DNA from: Hericium rajendrae
Taxonomy: Eukaryota > Basidiomycota > Agaricomycetes > Russulales > Hericiaceae
Assembly: GCA_033439255.1 (NCBI GenBank)
Contig: CM065878.1
Span: 3,658,001-3,722,000 of the forward strand
Direction: 5' to 3'
Length of the DNA: 64,000 nucleotides
In this document: positions 20,215-31,685 of the stretch, in pieces
Layout: each line of letters starts with the position of its first letter
How positions within the stretch are numbered: position 1 is the stretch's first letter
The notes under the pieces: generated by a model
The model's database searches: none
Told to the model about the DNA's origin: nothing
The model's input: the letters and a program-made list of their open reading frames with translations, nothing else
Program-made: the position numbers and the translations under genes

Positions 20215-21735
20215 TCAGGCCTTGCTAACGCCCGCCGGTGCAGGGCTCGGCACAGTTGGCGGTGGGGCAGGTGACGGCGATGGTCCTGGGCTCGCGTTGA
20301 CGCCGACGCCCATGAGCGCCTCTAGCCGCTCCTCCAAGCCTTGCCCCAGACCTTCCCGCTCCCACTCGCCTCCAACATCGTCGACGAACAGGCTACCGCG
20401 ATTGGCGGCGCTCTCGGTCGCATACCAGCTGTTGCGTCCGCCGCTCGCGGCGCCGTCGCCGTGCAGGCTGGCTGCGGCGGAGCCGGGGATGTGCTGCTGC
20501 GGCAGGCCGAGGACAGAGGGGATGTGCTGCGGCGGGTCGGACGTAGACGCCGACGTCGTGAGGCTCGACAGCGGCATCGTCGAGCTCGGCGTCGACGATA
20601 GCAGATCGGTGTAAGACATGAAGGACAAGCGATGCTTTGCTGTGCGCGGCGAGGGCGGGTTCGTGCTTGTGCTTGTGCCAGGCCCGCTCGGCGGGGACGT
20701 CGATGTCGAGATCTGCAGCTCGTCCGGGGGATGCTCGCGGGTCGTTGTCGTGGGAGATGACTCTGCTGACTCGGAGGGGGATGAGAAGGTGGCGGTCGTC
20801 GGGGTGGATGAGATGTATGCGCCGGGTAATTGCGGGCCCGTGCTCGATGTGCTGGTCGTCGCTGTGGAAGTCCCGCTCTGCGGGAGTTGTTGGGTCAGCA
20901 CAGTCGGGCGCTGCGCCTGCGATGTTGATCCCGGGCTGGGAACCATGGGCAGTGGCATCGACAGGCTCGGACTCGGACTTGGCAGTTTGTATATGCCGGA
21001 GCCAGCGCGACTGACCGGGAACGTTGGGCGCTGGTGGGACTGGGGCTGCGACTGCTCATGCGAGACAACGACATTGGGCTCATTATGGGAGCAGGAGCCA
21101 CCACCGCAATCGACTGTTCATCAGAAGGGGATGATGCAGCAGTCAGAACGCTGGCAGCGCTATCAAGAACGGCGGGAACGGATTGATCGAGCTGTTCAGT
21201 CAACTTGCCACGGGCCATACGATGCGGATTTGGGTGAGATGGGGGTGGCGAGGGGGAGATGGGTTCAATGTCGCGCTCGAAAATCGCGGATGAGGACGAG
21301 TGGCTGTGAGAAATAAAATGAATACGATGGCCAAAAAGGGGGTGATCTTGAATGATAAGACGAGGAAGGGGCAGAAGGGTATATAGCGGAGTAAGAAACG
21401 GGGAGCGGATTGGGGTAACTGACGAGAGGATCGGAAGACGCAGGAGACAAAAGATAGCTTACACGGAGGTTGGAGATGAAGGAATTGAGGCTGGCGAGCG
21501 CGAGCCCAACCGATGACTGAGATGTTGGGAGGTGCGACCTGAGAGTCTATGGTCGCGATGTGGCTCCTTGAGCGGGGTCAGCGCGCCACTGGAGGTGATA
21601 TGTCTGAGCTCTGCAGGTGGGGAGCTGTTGTGAGGTGACGTCGCGGACGGCGCAACTACAAAGGAGATAAGCATCGCGAGGCTCTGATGGATATGGAACG
21701 TGTAACATACGATGGTTCATTGAAGGAGACGACAT
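20215..21735 (-). CDS. Conserved fungal Ser/Pro-rich protein with IFERD motif, unknown function
   Basis: I do not recognise a named gene. Four exons (21735-21711, 21655-21463, 21303-21016 and 20977-20215) join without frame conflict to 422 aa. Most of the protein is Ser/Thr/Pro-rich and likely disordered. Two short segments look conserved: SSAIFERDIEPISPSPPPSH followed by PHRMARGKLTEQLDQSVPAV, and near the C-terminus SLFVDDVGGEWEREGLGQGL. The first resembles a motif I recall from uncharacterised filamentous-fungal proteins. The third intron is only 38 nt; the second is long (159 nt). An in-frame upstream ATG at 21750 is an alternative start. It is divergent from the trypsin-like gene, with 186 bp between starts. 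Confidence 0.65.
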
Positions 21736-21921
21736 GATGGTAGACGGCAAAAGCAGGATTGGACGTTGAGAAGGATGGCAGAGGATAAGGAGAGAGAACA
21801 GAGGAGCGGACTTGGTTGCTTCCGGCCACTGCCCCGGTGTGGCCGTGGCCGGCCTCCGGAACGCCGAACACCGGCCAGGACTGCCATGATGTCACCACCG
21901 CCGTCTTGTTCCCGGTCCTCC
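21736..21921. promoter_or_regulatory. Bidirectional promoter, IFERD protein / trypsin-like protein
   Basis: A 186-bp gap separates divergent start codons, so both genes probably share regulatory DNA. No TATA box stands out. Confidence 0.4.
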
Positions 21922-23152
21922 ATGATGTTGCGCACAGCGACCACAGCTTTCCTCCCCCTCTGTCGCCATACCCGTGCATATGCCACAGCCGACATCTCGG
22001 TCATCGTCGGCGAGCCTCCAGAGCCGCCAAACGTTCCCTCCGTTCTCGACTCTCGTATCTTAGACGCCCTCGCCCGTGTACCCTCTTCCTCCCGTGCGTC
22101 TCTTCCGCAGCTCATCCAGCAGTATTCAGACCGGTCCGGCAATGTCCTTGACGCCCATCTCCATTACGAGTCTAGGCCCCCCAACACGAGACGCCTTTCA
22201 TTTGAGTCCCCGCAGTCAGGCGGCACCGATACACCAGTCCATCTACTTGCACATGTCGTCCAGGAGGGCAGCCGTCACAAAATAACACTTTCATCTGCCT
22301 TTGCATTGAATGCTACCGGTAACACGCCGGGTAAGTCTCTCATCATCCCCTGCGCTCACACTCTCGAAGAGGTACGTCCGGCGCCTGCCTTCCCCAACAT
22401 CGGAATACCCATCCCAGCGTCCTGTCATTAGATCCGCCACTCGCCTCTTCTTGTTCTTCCCTCGAGCCCTACATCTCCTACCTACACACCCGAACTCACC
22501 GGAGCTCGCTCCTCCGGATCCCTTTTGCTCTCATCCTCTGCTAAACCAGCATCTCCGATCATAGCCAATCCGATCCTCTCCACTGTCTCGTCCCTACCTC
22601 GGTTCGACCTCCTTCTCCTCGCCTGCTCATCGCCCGCCCCCCTGCGCACTTTACCCGTGTCTCCTTACCCTGCGCATCCAGGCACGCGCGTGCGTGCACA
22701 CTTCGTCGCACATGAACGCCCCGCAGAAGAGGGCTGGGAGCCCTGGATAGAGGACACCTGGGCAAAGTGGGTATCCGGAACCGTCCTCGGGTACCGCGAC
22801 TTTGCCGGCCGCGAGGCAGAGGTAAATTACACCATTCCATACAATGTCTACCTGTGCATGAAATTGAAGCATCCGAGATAGCCAGGCACATATGACAGCC
22901 TCTCGCACATGCTGTTCACTCCACCTCCGACAGCTGGCTCAAGTGGCGGCCCGATCATCGACGAGGAGAGCGGTGCTGTTGTTGGTGTTATGCTTGGGTC
23001 AAGAATGGACAGTGTTGTCGAGGGAGTGCGCGGTTGGGGCGTTCCCTCCGAGGCCATCTTCGAGGTATGTGGTCCCGTTATAGAGTAATGAATGACCTTT
23101 ACCGAAATTACTACAGATGTTCAGTCTACCAGGACTCGATTTGAAAAAGTGA
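21922..23152 (+). CDS. Trypsin-like serine protease fold protein, possibly mitochondrial
   Basis: Four exons (21922-22371, 22432-22821, 22882-23064 and 23117-23152) give about 352 aa with no frame break. The N-terminus MMLRTATTAFLPLCRHTRAY is basic and lacks acidic residues, as in a mitochondrial presequence. A chymotrypsin-type triad can be proposed: His146 in IIPCAHTLEE, Asp209 in LPRFDLLLLA and Ser301 in AGSSGGPIIDEESGAVVG, whose GxSGGP context is the classic nucleophile motif. The final exon is only 36 nt. Substrate and role are unknown; a proteolytically inactive relative cannot be excluded. Confidence 0.75.
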
Positions 23153-25044
23153 ACAGTAGAAGCGCGGCCGTAGATGTATACTGTAGCTATGTAGAACGTT
23201 ATCAAATAATTGCATCTGAACATCACTCAAGTTGTACTTCCTGTCATATCAACCAATCATGTCTTCAACGAGTCGAGCCAACACCGCGTGGCGGTGATCA
23301 GGGTCTGGATCGGCAATCGCCAGCCAATGGCGAAATCTCGGACCGCTAAATTCGCTCAGCGGCATCCCTTTTCGGATGCCAATCCTATAAAGGCGGTCCA
23401 CCCTCGTATCTTCGCGCCCTCTCGTCCTCCTCTGTCCTCCTCCCTCCTTCAGCTTGCCTACTTACCTCCAGAGCTGCCGTCTGCTCCAACAAAACTTGCT
23501 AAGCTATGCCTCGAGTCTTAGGTTCCCTCAATCTCTCTGCCTAGTCTGGCTTGTCGGACATTGGTCTGGTAATGAAGATCATCAGTTGTGCGCGTCACCT
23601 AACATCATCTGGTAGGTAGACGGCCATCTCCCATTCAAGTGAGCCATATCCTCTGCAGCCATTATGCTGCTAGCATATCTGTCGAAACCATCGCCTATCT
23701 GGTGTCTCTGGATACCCACAGCTGTCACCGACTGGCTTCCAACGATGCGCCCATCCGCATCCATGTCCACTATCTCCTCGTCCCCCTCCCCCCATCCTTG
23801 CTCACCATCTCCACTCAGGCCCCTTTCCCACGCACATGCGCACACCCGTCTCGTTCGTCTCAGCAGCCGGCACCCAGAACCCACTGCGACCAGACGAGAC
23901 CACCTCTCGTCGGACCTCGTCTTCCCCCCTCCTCGCCGGCACCCCTCACATCACCCTATCGCCAACCCTGTGCCCTCTGCACGCCGTTCCCACGCAATCA
24001 CGGCGCGCGGGTCCCGAGTCAGGGCGCGATCGGAAGTCCATTGTGTGATACCTTCCGCTGGCTCGGGGACGATGTGATGATCTGTGCTGGCTCGGAGACT
24101 GGTGTTCTCGGCGTGATGAACTTGCGGGCCCTGTGTTTCTCGGTGAGGTGCGGGTGCTGGTGGGAGCGCTGGTGCTCTCATTCTAATCGCAAGATTTCTA
24201 GGTATCAAGCTTCGCGGAGCGATTCTGATGACGTTCACCGTTTGTACATACGGAGGAAGGCCATATATCAAGACCTCGAATTGGCTGTATGCACGTCCTG
24301 TGTCCTGTGCTACGCTGTTGCTACTTGAACTCGGGCGACTTCGGGCGAGATGATCTCGACGTGCAAATTTGCATCTAGGCCGCTTTACAGCGCGATCCGC
24401 CAATTTGCGACTGGTGCCCGTTTCTAGGCGAATTGCGGACGATCTGGACGGGCATTTTTAGCTGTTCTTTTCGGGTCGAAACACAAGCGATTCTTGGCAG
24501 GAGAGTGCGGCGATTTTCAAGAATCATTTCGATCAGTATCCGATCATAGAAATCATATCATCGCGGACACAGGAAGCACATCGAAGACCATGATGAATCA
24601 AGGGTTGTACGCGTATTCTTTGCTCTATGTTACGCTGTGCTGCTCATGGCAATTCCCTACTCGCTAGCTTTGAAGTTAATGAACCGTTCTGTGCATATTG
24701 AAATTTTATGCTTTTTCACTCGGGTTGGCCACTCAAGCGTTTTCCACCTCTGGTGCCCTTTCCGCTTGCGTTTGACAAGCATCATTCGTTCTCCACAACG
24801 ATCACAAGCGCTTGTACAATCGGAACGATGAGAACCATATGCGCTTTCTCCACTCTACGCGAGCGGGATGTCCACGTCGACATGCAGATGAACACGCAGC
24901 TGAAGGATGTCAAGCCCAACGTCAAGCTCGTCGTCGTGGTGGGCGTTGTCATTGTCGTCGTTGTCGAGGACGGGTCCACTGGTGCGTCGTCGCTACATAT
25001 ATCATCTGTTCGAGTCGCAGTCCGGCTCGACGACGCCCTGACGC

Positions 25045-25194
25045 TGCACGCCGGATGCCATGTGGCTCGGTGCATCGGTTGACTGGTCTGTCCGTCGCTC
25101 GCCTTTCGCTGTGTGCACGCCGGATGCCGTGTGGCTCGGTGCACCAGCCTCGTCTTTCGTAGCATGCACGCCGGATGCCGTATGGCTCGGTGCA
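25045..25194. repeat. Three interspersed copies of a 30-bp GC-rich repeat
   Basis: Copies at 25045-25074, 25114-25143 and 25165-25194 read TGCACGCCGGATGCCRTRTG followed by GCTCGGTGCA, differing at one or two bases. Spacers of 39 and 21 nt are unrelated. Each copy starts and ends with TGCA, giving it a palindromic edge. Confidence 0.85.
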
Positions 25195-26283
25195 TACGTT
25201 CTGTTTTCTCTCTCCGTGTGCTGCGTCGCTGCATTGCCCGTAGCCCTTCTGCCCGTCGCTGTTCTCCCTCTCCTCGCCTAGGCACCCTGCGCGTGACCGC
25301 CACTGCGCTGCGTCGCTCGCTCCCGCCCCTCCGCCCTGTGCACTCATTTTTGTCCGCTGCGCGCCGAGGCCGCTTATGTAATCCAGGCGCTTCGTCCGCT
25401 GTGCGACCCCCGTCGCTCTGCTGTTCAATTCCTGTATCGCACCCTCCAACCATGTGCAGCCTTATTTTCTGCCCCCTGTCGCTATGCTGCTTGTTCTCCT
25501 CCCTGTCGCTAACCCTACCGGGGGTCCCTGTGGCCCGCGATGTTGCCCGCATCCCATCTCCGTCCCCCCCCGTTTCTCTGCCTCGACGCTTTACACACGG
25601 GATGCCGGTGCATTGATCGGTTGGCCTGTCGTCGCTCCCCGTTAGCTGCATGCACGGTGCCTGCCTGCCCACTGGATTGATCCTGTCCCGAGTACGCCAT
25701 CTTAGGTACATGGCTCATGCTCATTCACCCTCTAGTCGCCTGCGTGCCCGGCGCTGTGCGCCAGGCATCCCTTGCTCTGCATCGTGCAGCACTCTACTCG
25801 CCGCCATGCTTCGCTTTCCCCCTCTCTATCGTGCCAAGCCTGCATGCCGGGGATGTTTATGTGACGTTCATGCCTCGTGCGTAGCGCGGCCCGCCCCTTT
25901 TCCCTCTGCCGCCCTGTTGCCAGTCCTACCTCCTGTTGCTAGCTCTATTCCTTGTAGCTGAGTGGCTCTGTTGGCCTGCATTGCGTTCCTTCCTCAATAC
26001 TGTTCTCTTTCCACACCGTTTTTGCCCGGCCTATGCATTGATTGGGGGTCCATGTCACCCATGTTCTCGCCTGCACCCCGTTTTGGGCCTGGCGTTCATA
26101 CGACGACTCCCGTGCTCTGCCGGGGATTTATTATCTGCGACTCCTTGATGTTCTCTGTTGCCCACACCATGGTGTCTGTGCAGACGGCGTCTTTCATGTG
26201 TTGCTGCCTTATGACTGGTCTCCAGTCCTTCGCACTCATTTCGTGTTTCTATAGGACATTACCCAGTGATGATCATTTTTGCC

Positions 26284-26345
26284 TGGTTTTCCCACAACTG
26301 CGGTTTTTCCGACTAGGTTTTCCCAGTGTGGGTTTTTCTCCAGGT
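26284..26345. repeat. Cluster of GGTTTTTCC-like boxes
   Basis: Four close variants of GGTTTTYCC occur with spacing of 14-17 nt. Similar box clusters occur in Copia-type LTRs, so a solo or decayed LTR is possible; no partner LTR or LTR ends were found. Confidence 0.35.
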
Positions 26346-26533
26346 CTGTTTTCTTACTCTGCTTAGTTCTGCACTGTACATACTGTCTGTCTCGGTCTTT
26401 TTCGAGCTCGACTCATCATCCTGGGTAGTGATCAAAGTAGTTACATGATTTGAGTGTGCGTAGCGTAGCCTTGTACCTGACTACGTAGTACGCACCACCG
26501 CTTTGTTCCGCCATGGGACCGCTGCGGAATACA

Positions 26534-26554
26534 CTTCCTTCCTTCCTTCCTTCC
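26534..26554. repeat. CTTC microsatellite
   Basis: About five uninterrupted cttc units. Confidence 0.9.
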
Positions 26555-27281
26555 GTGATGTGTCGGCCCACATATCTACGCTTCATTTATTGTGAGTGCT
26601 TCTATGTTTTCAGGATTCTGGAAGTCCGTTCGCACTCGGACGAAGTATGCGATGTTTCTGCTCAGTTATGAATATTGAATGCTCATCAAGTTATCAACCC
26701 ACGGCAGGCACGCGGCATGACAATTACGGAGGAATATGTTCTGCATTCCTTAGAACAAGCGCCAGTCAGCTGCCCGCACCGTGCGTCCGCGTCCTCCGAC
26801 TGTCCTCCGACTCACGGCAACGCTATTCGCCTCCCTGCGCATGATATATCCCTTTCAGCACATAAGGCGACCTCACGACCCTCATTTGACCAGGTTCGCA
26901 GACCCTTTTTGATGCTTTATGACCGTCGTGCTAGCACGTGAACGTGATCTTCATCAACGACTTTCGCGAAGCAGGCTGCCACCGCATGCTCACCCTGCCC
27001 TCCATTTGGCGTAACAGTGGTATGTTCCCCGCATCCATGCATCGTGCTTGACAGTGCTTCTTTCCGCCGCTATCGACTTCGCAGGGTGTTCCTAGCGAAG
27101 CCTGCAAGGCGGCAAGTGACGCATCATGGGAGGCCTTCAGGATCCATGCCGCGAACGTTAGCCGTGCTCAAGGTGCGGGATTATGTGCGGGTTCTTCTGC
27201 CGAACAGCATAAAATAACGCTGGACGTGGCATCGTTGGACACGAACACGTACCTGCGCGTCGCCTAACCTCATACCTCAGA

Positions 27282-30200
27282 ATGAGTTTGCGCAGCCTAC
27301 GTTTCGCGGGAGCTGCCTCAGTGCTTGCGACTGTTGGCGGCACGCTCGCCGCGCCGTCTGGATTCCCGAGCTCGGGCAATGGTCTGTGGTACACGCAGCC
27401 CGGAGAAGATTGGACCTCCGAATTCCTGCCAATCGGGAATGGCTACCTTGCCGGTGAGCAGCCGTTGTTCAACGTCTATCGACGAATTCTGATACCCGAC
27501 TTTGCAGCGATGATCCTGGATGGAACTACCCTGGAAACGACACAATTGAACATCGAGTCATTGTGGGCTGGCGGGCCATTCCAGGATCCTGTACGTGCTG
27601 TTTCAGGATTCTATGTGCGGAGTCGACGACAGAGGGTTTCTGCAGAAATATGTGGGAGTGTGCCGGACCCTTCTCAGCGGGACACTTTGGCTCAAGAAAT
27701 GCAAGAAATTCATCAGGCGATCTTTGCTAGTCCTAATGGCACCGTACATGGTCTGCACCTGCGCATGAATGTGAATTCTCCTTTGCTCAATTCTTCATAT
27801 AGATGTCAAAGAGCTGGAAGTGACCATTGGAGCGTATGGTCCGTCGGATCCTACGCGTCCATGTACATTTAAACTGATATCTGCGTTCATGTAGGATCAT
27901 ATGCAGGGTCCGGGTGGCTCATGTCGACTCTCAATGTGTCCGGCGACGTCTCCAATTATGGACGCTGGCTCGACCTCGATTCAGCCCTGGCCAAAACCCA
28001 ATGGGATCAAGGCGGAAACACATTCCTTCGGTACGTGCCCGACCTCACGCTGATTAAAAAGCATTCGTGGATCTGAAAAACTCCAAGCACGACCTTTTGC
28101 TCGAACCCCATGAAGCCTGCATCAGAACACATCAACACCACCGCGTCGATGCTGTCGACGATCACCTATGCCTTCTCCACCGCGCAGGAGACTAATCTCC
28201 CCGCGCCGGCCGTCACCTGCCTCGACGACTCGACACTCGACTTGCGCGGACAGGTGGGCAGCCCCGGGATGACCTACGAGCTCATCGGGCGCGTCCAGGC
28301 CAGCGCCGGTGCGCAGATCGCGTGCAACACCGTCGGGAGCTCGAACGCGACCGTCTCGGTGAGCGGCGCCAAGGAGGCGTGGATCACCTGGGTCGGTGGG
28401 ACCGAGTACGACATGGACGCCGGTGATGCTGCGCACTCGTACTCGTTCAAGGGCGCGGACCTGCACGACGCGCTCGTCGAGCTGATTGGCAAGGCTGCGC
28501 AGAGCGATGTCGGCGCGCAGGTGGCGCAGCATATGAAGGACTACGATTCGGCTGTGGGCAAGTTTTCGCTGTCACTTGGGCAAGAGCTGGACTTCGATAT
28601 CCCTACCGACCAGCTTTGGGATGCGTACCGCACGGCGGGTAATCCGTATCTGGAGTGGTTGCTGTTCAACTATGGCCGGTACATGCTGATCTCGAGTTCG
28701 CGTGGTCTGCTGCCGACGAATTTGCAGGGTAAGTGGGCGTTCCAACAGAGTAATGACTGGGGTGCAGGTGAGTTTCCGTTCTGATTCCTGTGCATGTTAT
28801 TGAATGCTTGCATACGTCTTGCTTAGATTACCGTGAGTTATTATTGGTCTCTTTTGTCCCGTGGTTCTGATGATGTTTTGGAAAGATGCCAATATCAATC
28901 TTCAGATGAACTACTGGATGGCGGAGATGACGAACATGGATGTCACAAAGCCGCTTTTCGATTATATCGAGGTGAGCAACCCGAGGTTGTCCGAATATAA
29001 GATGCTCAAATTGGACAGAAAACATGGGTCCCACGCGGAACTGAGACTGCTCAAATCCTGTATAATATATCTCGAGGCTGGGTCACTCATGACGAGGTAC
29101 ACTTTTCAGCCCATGGAACCACAATGTAGTTACTAACCCATCAATTGTAGATGAATGTTTGTTGTCTCTCCGTTATGGTCGTTCGCTGCAGCCAGCTCAC
29201 TTCATCTGCAGATCTTTGGGCACACGGGCATGAAGCTCAATAGTGATGACTCTCAAGCCTCTGTAAATTATCCTGAGTGCCCCGCCTGGATGGTGCGTCG
29301 TCGAATCTTGACTTGAAAAGCAAATCCTTATGTGTGCTCGTGTCTCGTTATGTACCGTTCAGATGATCCATGTTTGGGATCACTTTGACTACACCAATGA
29401 CATTGATTGGTGGAAAGCTCAAGGCTGGCCGCTTCTCAAGGTAGGCGTTCTGAGTTGAAATGACATTGATCCAAATTTAATCACCGAGGAATAGGGTGCG
29501 ATGGAATTCCAACTTGAGAAGCTGATTCCAGACCTGCATTTCAACGATAGCACGCTTGTTGTATCGCCTTGCAACTCTCCAGAACAGACACTCGTCACTT
29601 TTGGTGAGTTAGACATCCAGAATAAAAAAGTGCTGCAACCTGATCATCATTTGCAGGGTGTGCGCACGCGCAGCAAGTCATCTGGCAGCTGCTCAACTCG
29701 GCGGAAAAGGTTATCAGATAGCAGGAGACACGGATTCGGCATTTCTCGATGGTAAGCGCAGCTGGTAAAGCTAATCCAACCAATTCAATGAATTATAGAG
29801 TTCAGAACGAAGCGTTCTCAGATGGACAAGGGCATACACATGGGTTCTTGGGGTCAACTTCAAGGTCAATGTCGCATACAGACTTGTTCATGGAAGGCAC
29901 TCATGATAAATCTCACCGCAGAATGGAAGTTCGAGATGGACAGCCCCACCGACACGCATCGCCATCTCTCCCATCTCATCGGCATATTCCCCGGCTATGC
30001 GATCGTTGGCTTTGACCCCTCTATTCAAGGACCCTATCCCCAGAATGGCAGCCTGCACAATTATACACCCAGGATGTCATTAACGCTGCGACCATTAGCC
30101 TGATTCATCGTGGAAATGGCACCGGTCCTGATGCCGATTCGGGCTGGGAGAAAGGTCTGGCGTGCTGCACAATGGGCGCAGCTTGGCAATGCGACTGAAT

Positions 30201-30717
30201 TCTATCACGAGTTGTCGGTATGCCGTCTATATCCGTCTAGTCAATCGGTGCTCACACACCCAATTAGTACGCGATTCAGCGCAACTTCGGTCACAACTTG
30301 TTCAGCCGGTACAACCCCAACAGCAACCCGTTCCAGATCGATGCAAATCTCGCATACCCCGCAGTTCTCCTTGTGAGTTTTAAAAATTAGTGGGATCTTT
30401 TGATCTCACCTAATTACATTTTTACGTTTCCAAAGAACGGCCTGATCCAAGCGCCCGACGTTGCGTCCTATTCTGCGCCATTGAAGATCACACTACTTCC
30501 TGTTCTTCCTGCGACGTGGCCATCAGGATCGATCCACGGCACGCGCATCCGCGGTGGGATGACACTGGATTTGGAGTGGAGCGACGGTAAGCCGACACAG
30601 GCTACCATTACCACCGACCAGACGGGCATCTCTCGGACTGTGGATGTCGTCTATGCCGGTCGTGTCGTGAAGACGTTTATTGCGGGTAGCTCGTCCACGC
30701 AGACCATCTCATTCTGA
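27282..30717 (+). CDS. GH95 alpha-L-fucosidase, secreted (frameshifted in this sequence)
   Basis: The N-terminus [20 protein letters not shown] is a signal peptide, so the enzyme is secreted; GH95 removes alpha-1,2-linked fucose. Family landmarks in order: [61 protein letters not shown], the signature [13 protein letters not shown] (built across two introns), [62 protein letters not shown] and the C-terminal sandwich to TIRSF-like end SSSTQTISF. Two exons are 6 nt (28827-28832 and 29151-29156). Three one-base shifts are needed: near 29709 (one missing), 30056-30066 (one missing) and 30151-30155 (one extra). The usual YNGGN segment after FQDP is not found, so the boundary near 27591-27632 is uncertain. 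It is either a recent pseudogene or an intact gene with consensus errors. Confidence 0.85.
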
Positions 30718-31685
30718 GCGGGTGGACGATTGACGTTATCTGTATCTTTTTTTTATACGTAGCAACGGTTCTGCACCAGAAATTCAGAGCCGCTCCGATG
30801 TCATTCAAGCTTCGTTGCTGACTGTTGGCGAGATGCGTTTTTTTCGTCAGTGTCGTTGTTGCGTTCCTTGTGCCACGTTCTGCAATCTATTGCACCGCGC
30901 CAGTTACTGTGTGAGTATTTCTTCGAGCGCCTTGGAAACGCCGTATCGGGCTCAGTCGGAGGGAATGTTGAAGATGACGGGCCATGGATTGCCGATGATT
31001 CGGTTTCCAACAGATGGTCTGGGAAAGCAGTTCGATCCAAAATGCAAAGAGCTGCAGTTTGGCCTTGTCTTCAAGTGGGAGGACCGTCATTGAAGGCCAA
31101 ATTCTGTATCCGTCTTGATGCATCCCGATGTTTCATGGAAGCACGAAACCTCAAATATTGTCACTCTCAGAAAACCTCCCTCACGACGAAGACTTGCGTC
31201 AAAGGCTGAGGGTCTGAAAGAGCAGATAGGCACGAAGCAGTGCAGACAACCGTGACCACTTGTTAGGACTTCTGCCACAATAAATATTGGCGGGTTGAAT
31301 CTAAAATAGGCTAATATGGGCATATGGAGAAAAAAGTCGAACAACAGGCCAACGCTGTTCTGAACTTTGTGTCTAGAGCTTGCAAAGCCGAGGTAGAAAA
31401 ACACACGAGAGCCCACTGGGAGGATCGAACATCGAGCTACGCGGGCGTTACCGAAAACAGGAATACGAACATTGAGCGCGCGGGGGGGAAGGAAGCGGCG
31501 GGAAAAGGCCGTGTTGATGGTTGAATAAAAGGACCGCACGGATCACAGGCGGGCTGCATCCCACCGTCCCATACATCAGCCACCAAGTGGGCTCTTCCCA
31601 CTGACCCGCCCTTCTCTTTCTTCGGCCTCTCTTCCCTGGTTCTGTCTCTCGTTCACTACTACTCCGTCGAGGAAATCTCATACCC
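30718..31685. other. Intergenic, promoter of GH72 gene
   Basis: No gene is seen. An aataaaag TATA-like box lies at 31524-31531, followed by pyrimidine-rich leader sequence before the ATG. Confidence 0.4.

Larger units (their letters stand above)
23153..27281. other. Gene-poor 4.1-kb stretch with repeats
   Basis: Long but low-quality reading frames occur, none with recognisable domains. A TATA-like ctataaaggcgg near 23385 is followed by pyrimidine-rich sequence, so a transcript is possible. The stretch holds three copies of a 30-bp sequence, a cttcc microsatellite and a GGTTTTTCC-box cluster. It may be degenerate transposon sequence. Confidence 0.5.

Noticed and set aside
23664-24077. 137-aa plus-strand frame starting MLLAYLSKPS
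   Set aside because: Composition is Pro/Ser/His/Arg of random type, three frames are open at once, and no domain is seen.
25045-25194. CRISPR-like repeat and spacer look
   Set aside because: Only three copies with unequal spacers in a eukaryotic nuclear genome; no associated genes.
31395-31455. Possible tRNA T-arm near gatcgaacat
   Set aside because: The two Pol III boxes would overlap; no cloverleaf.
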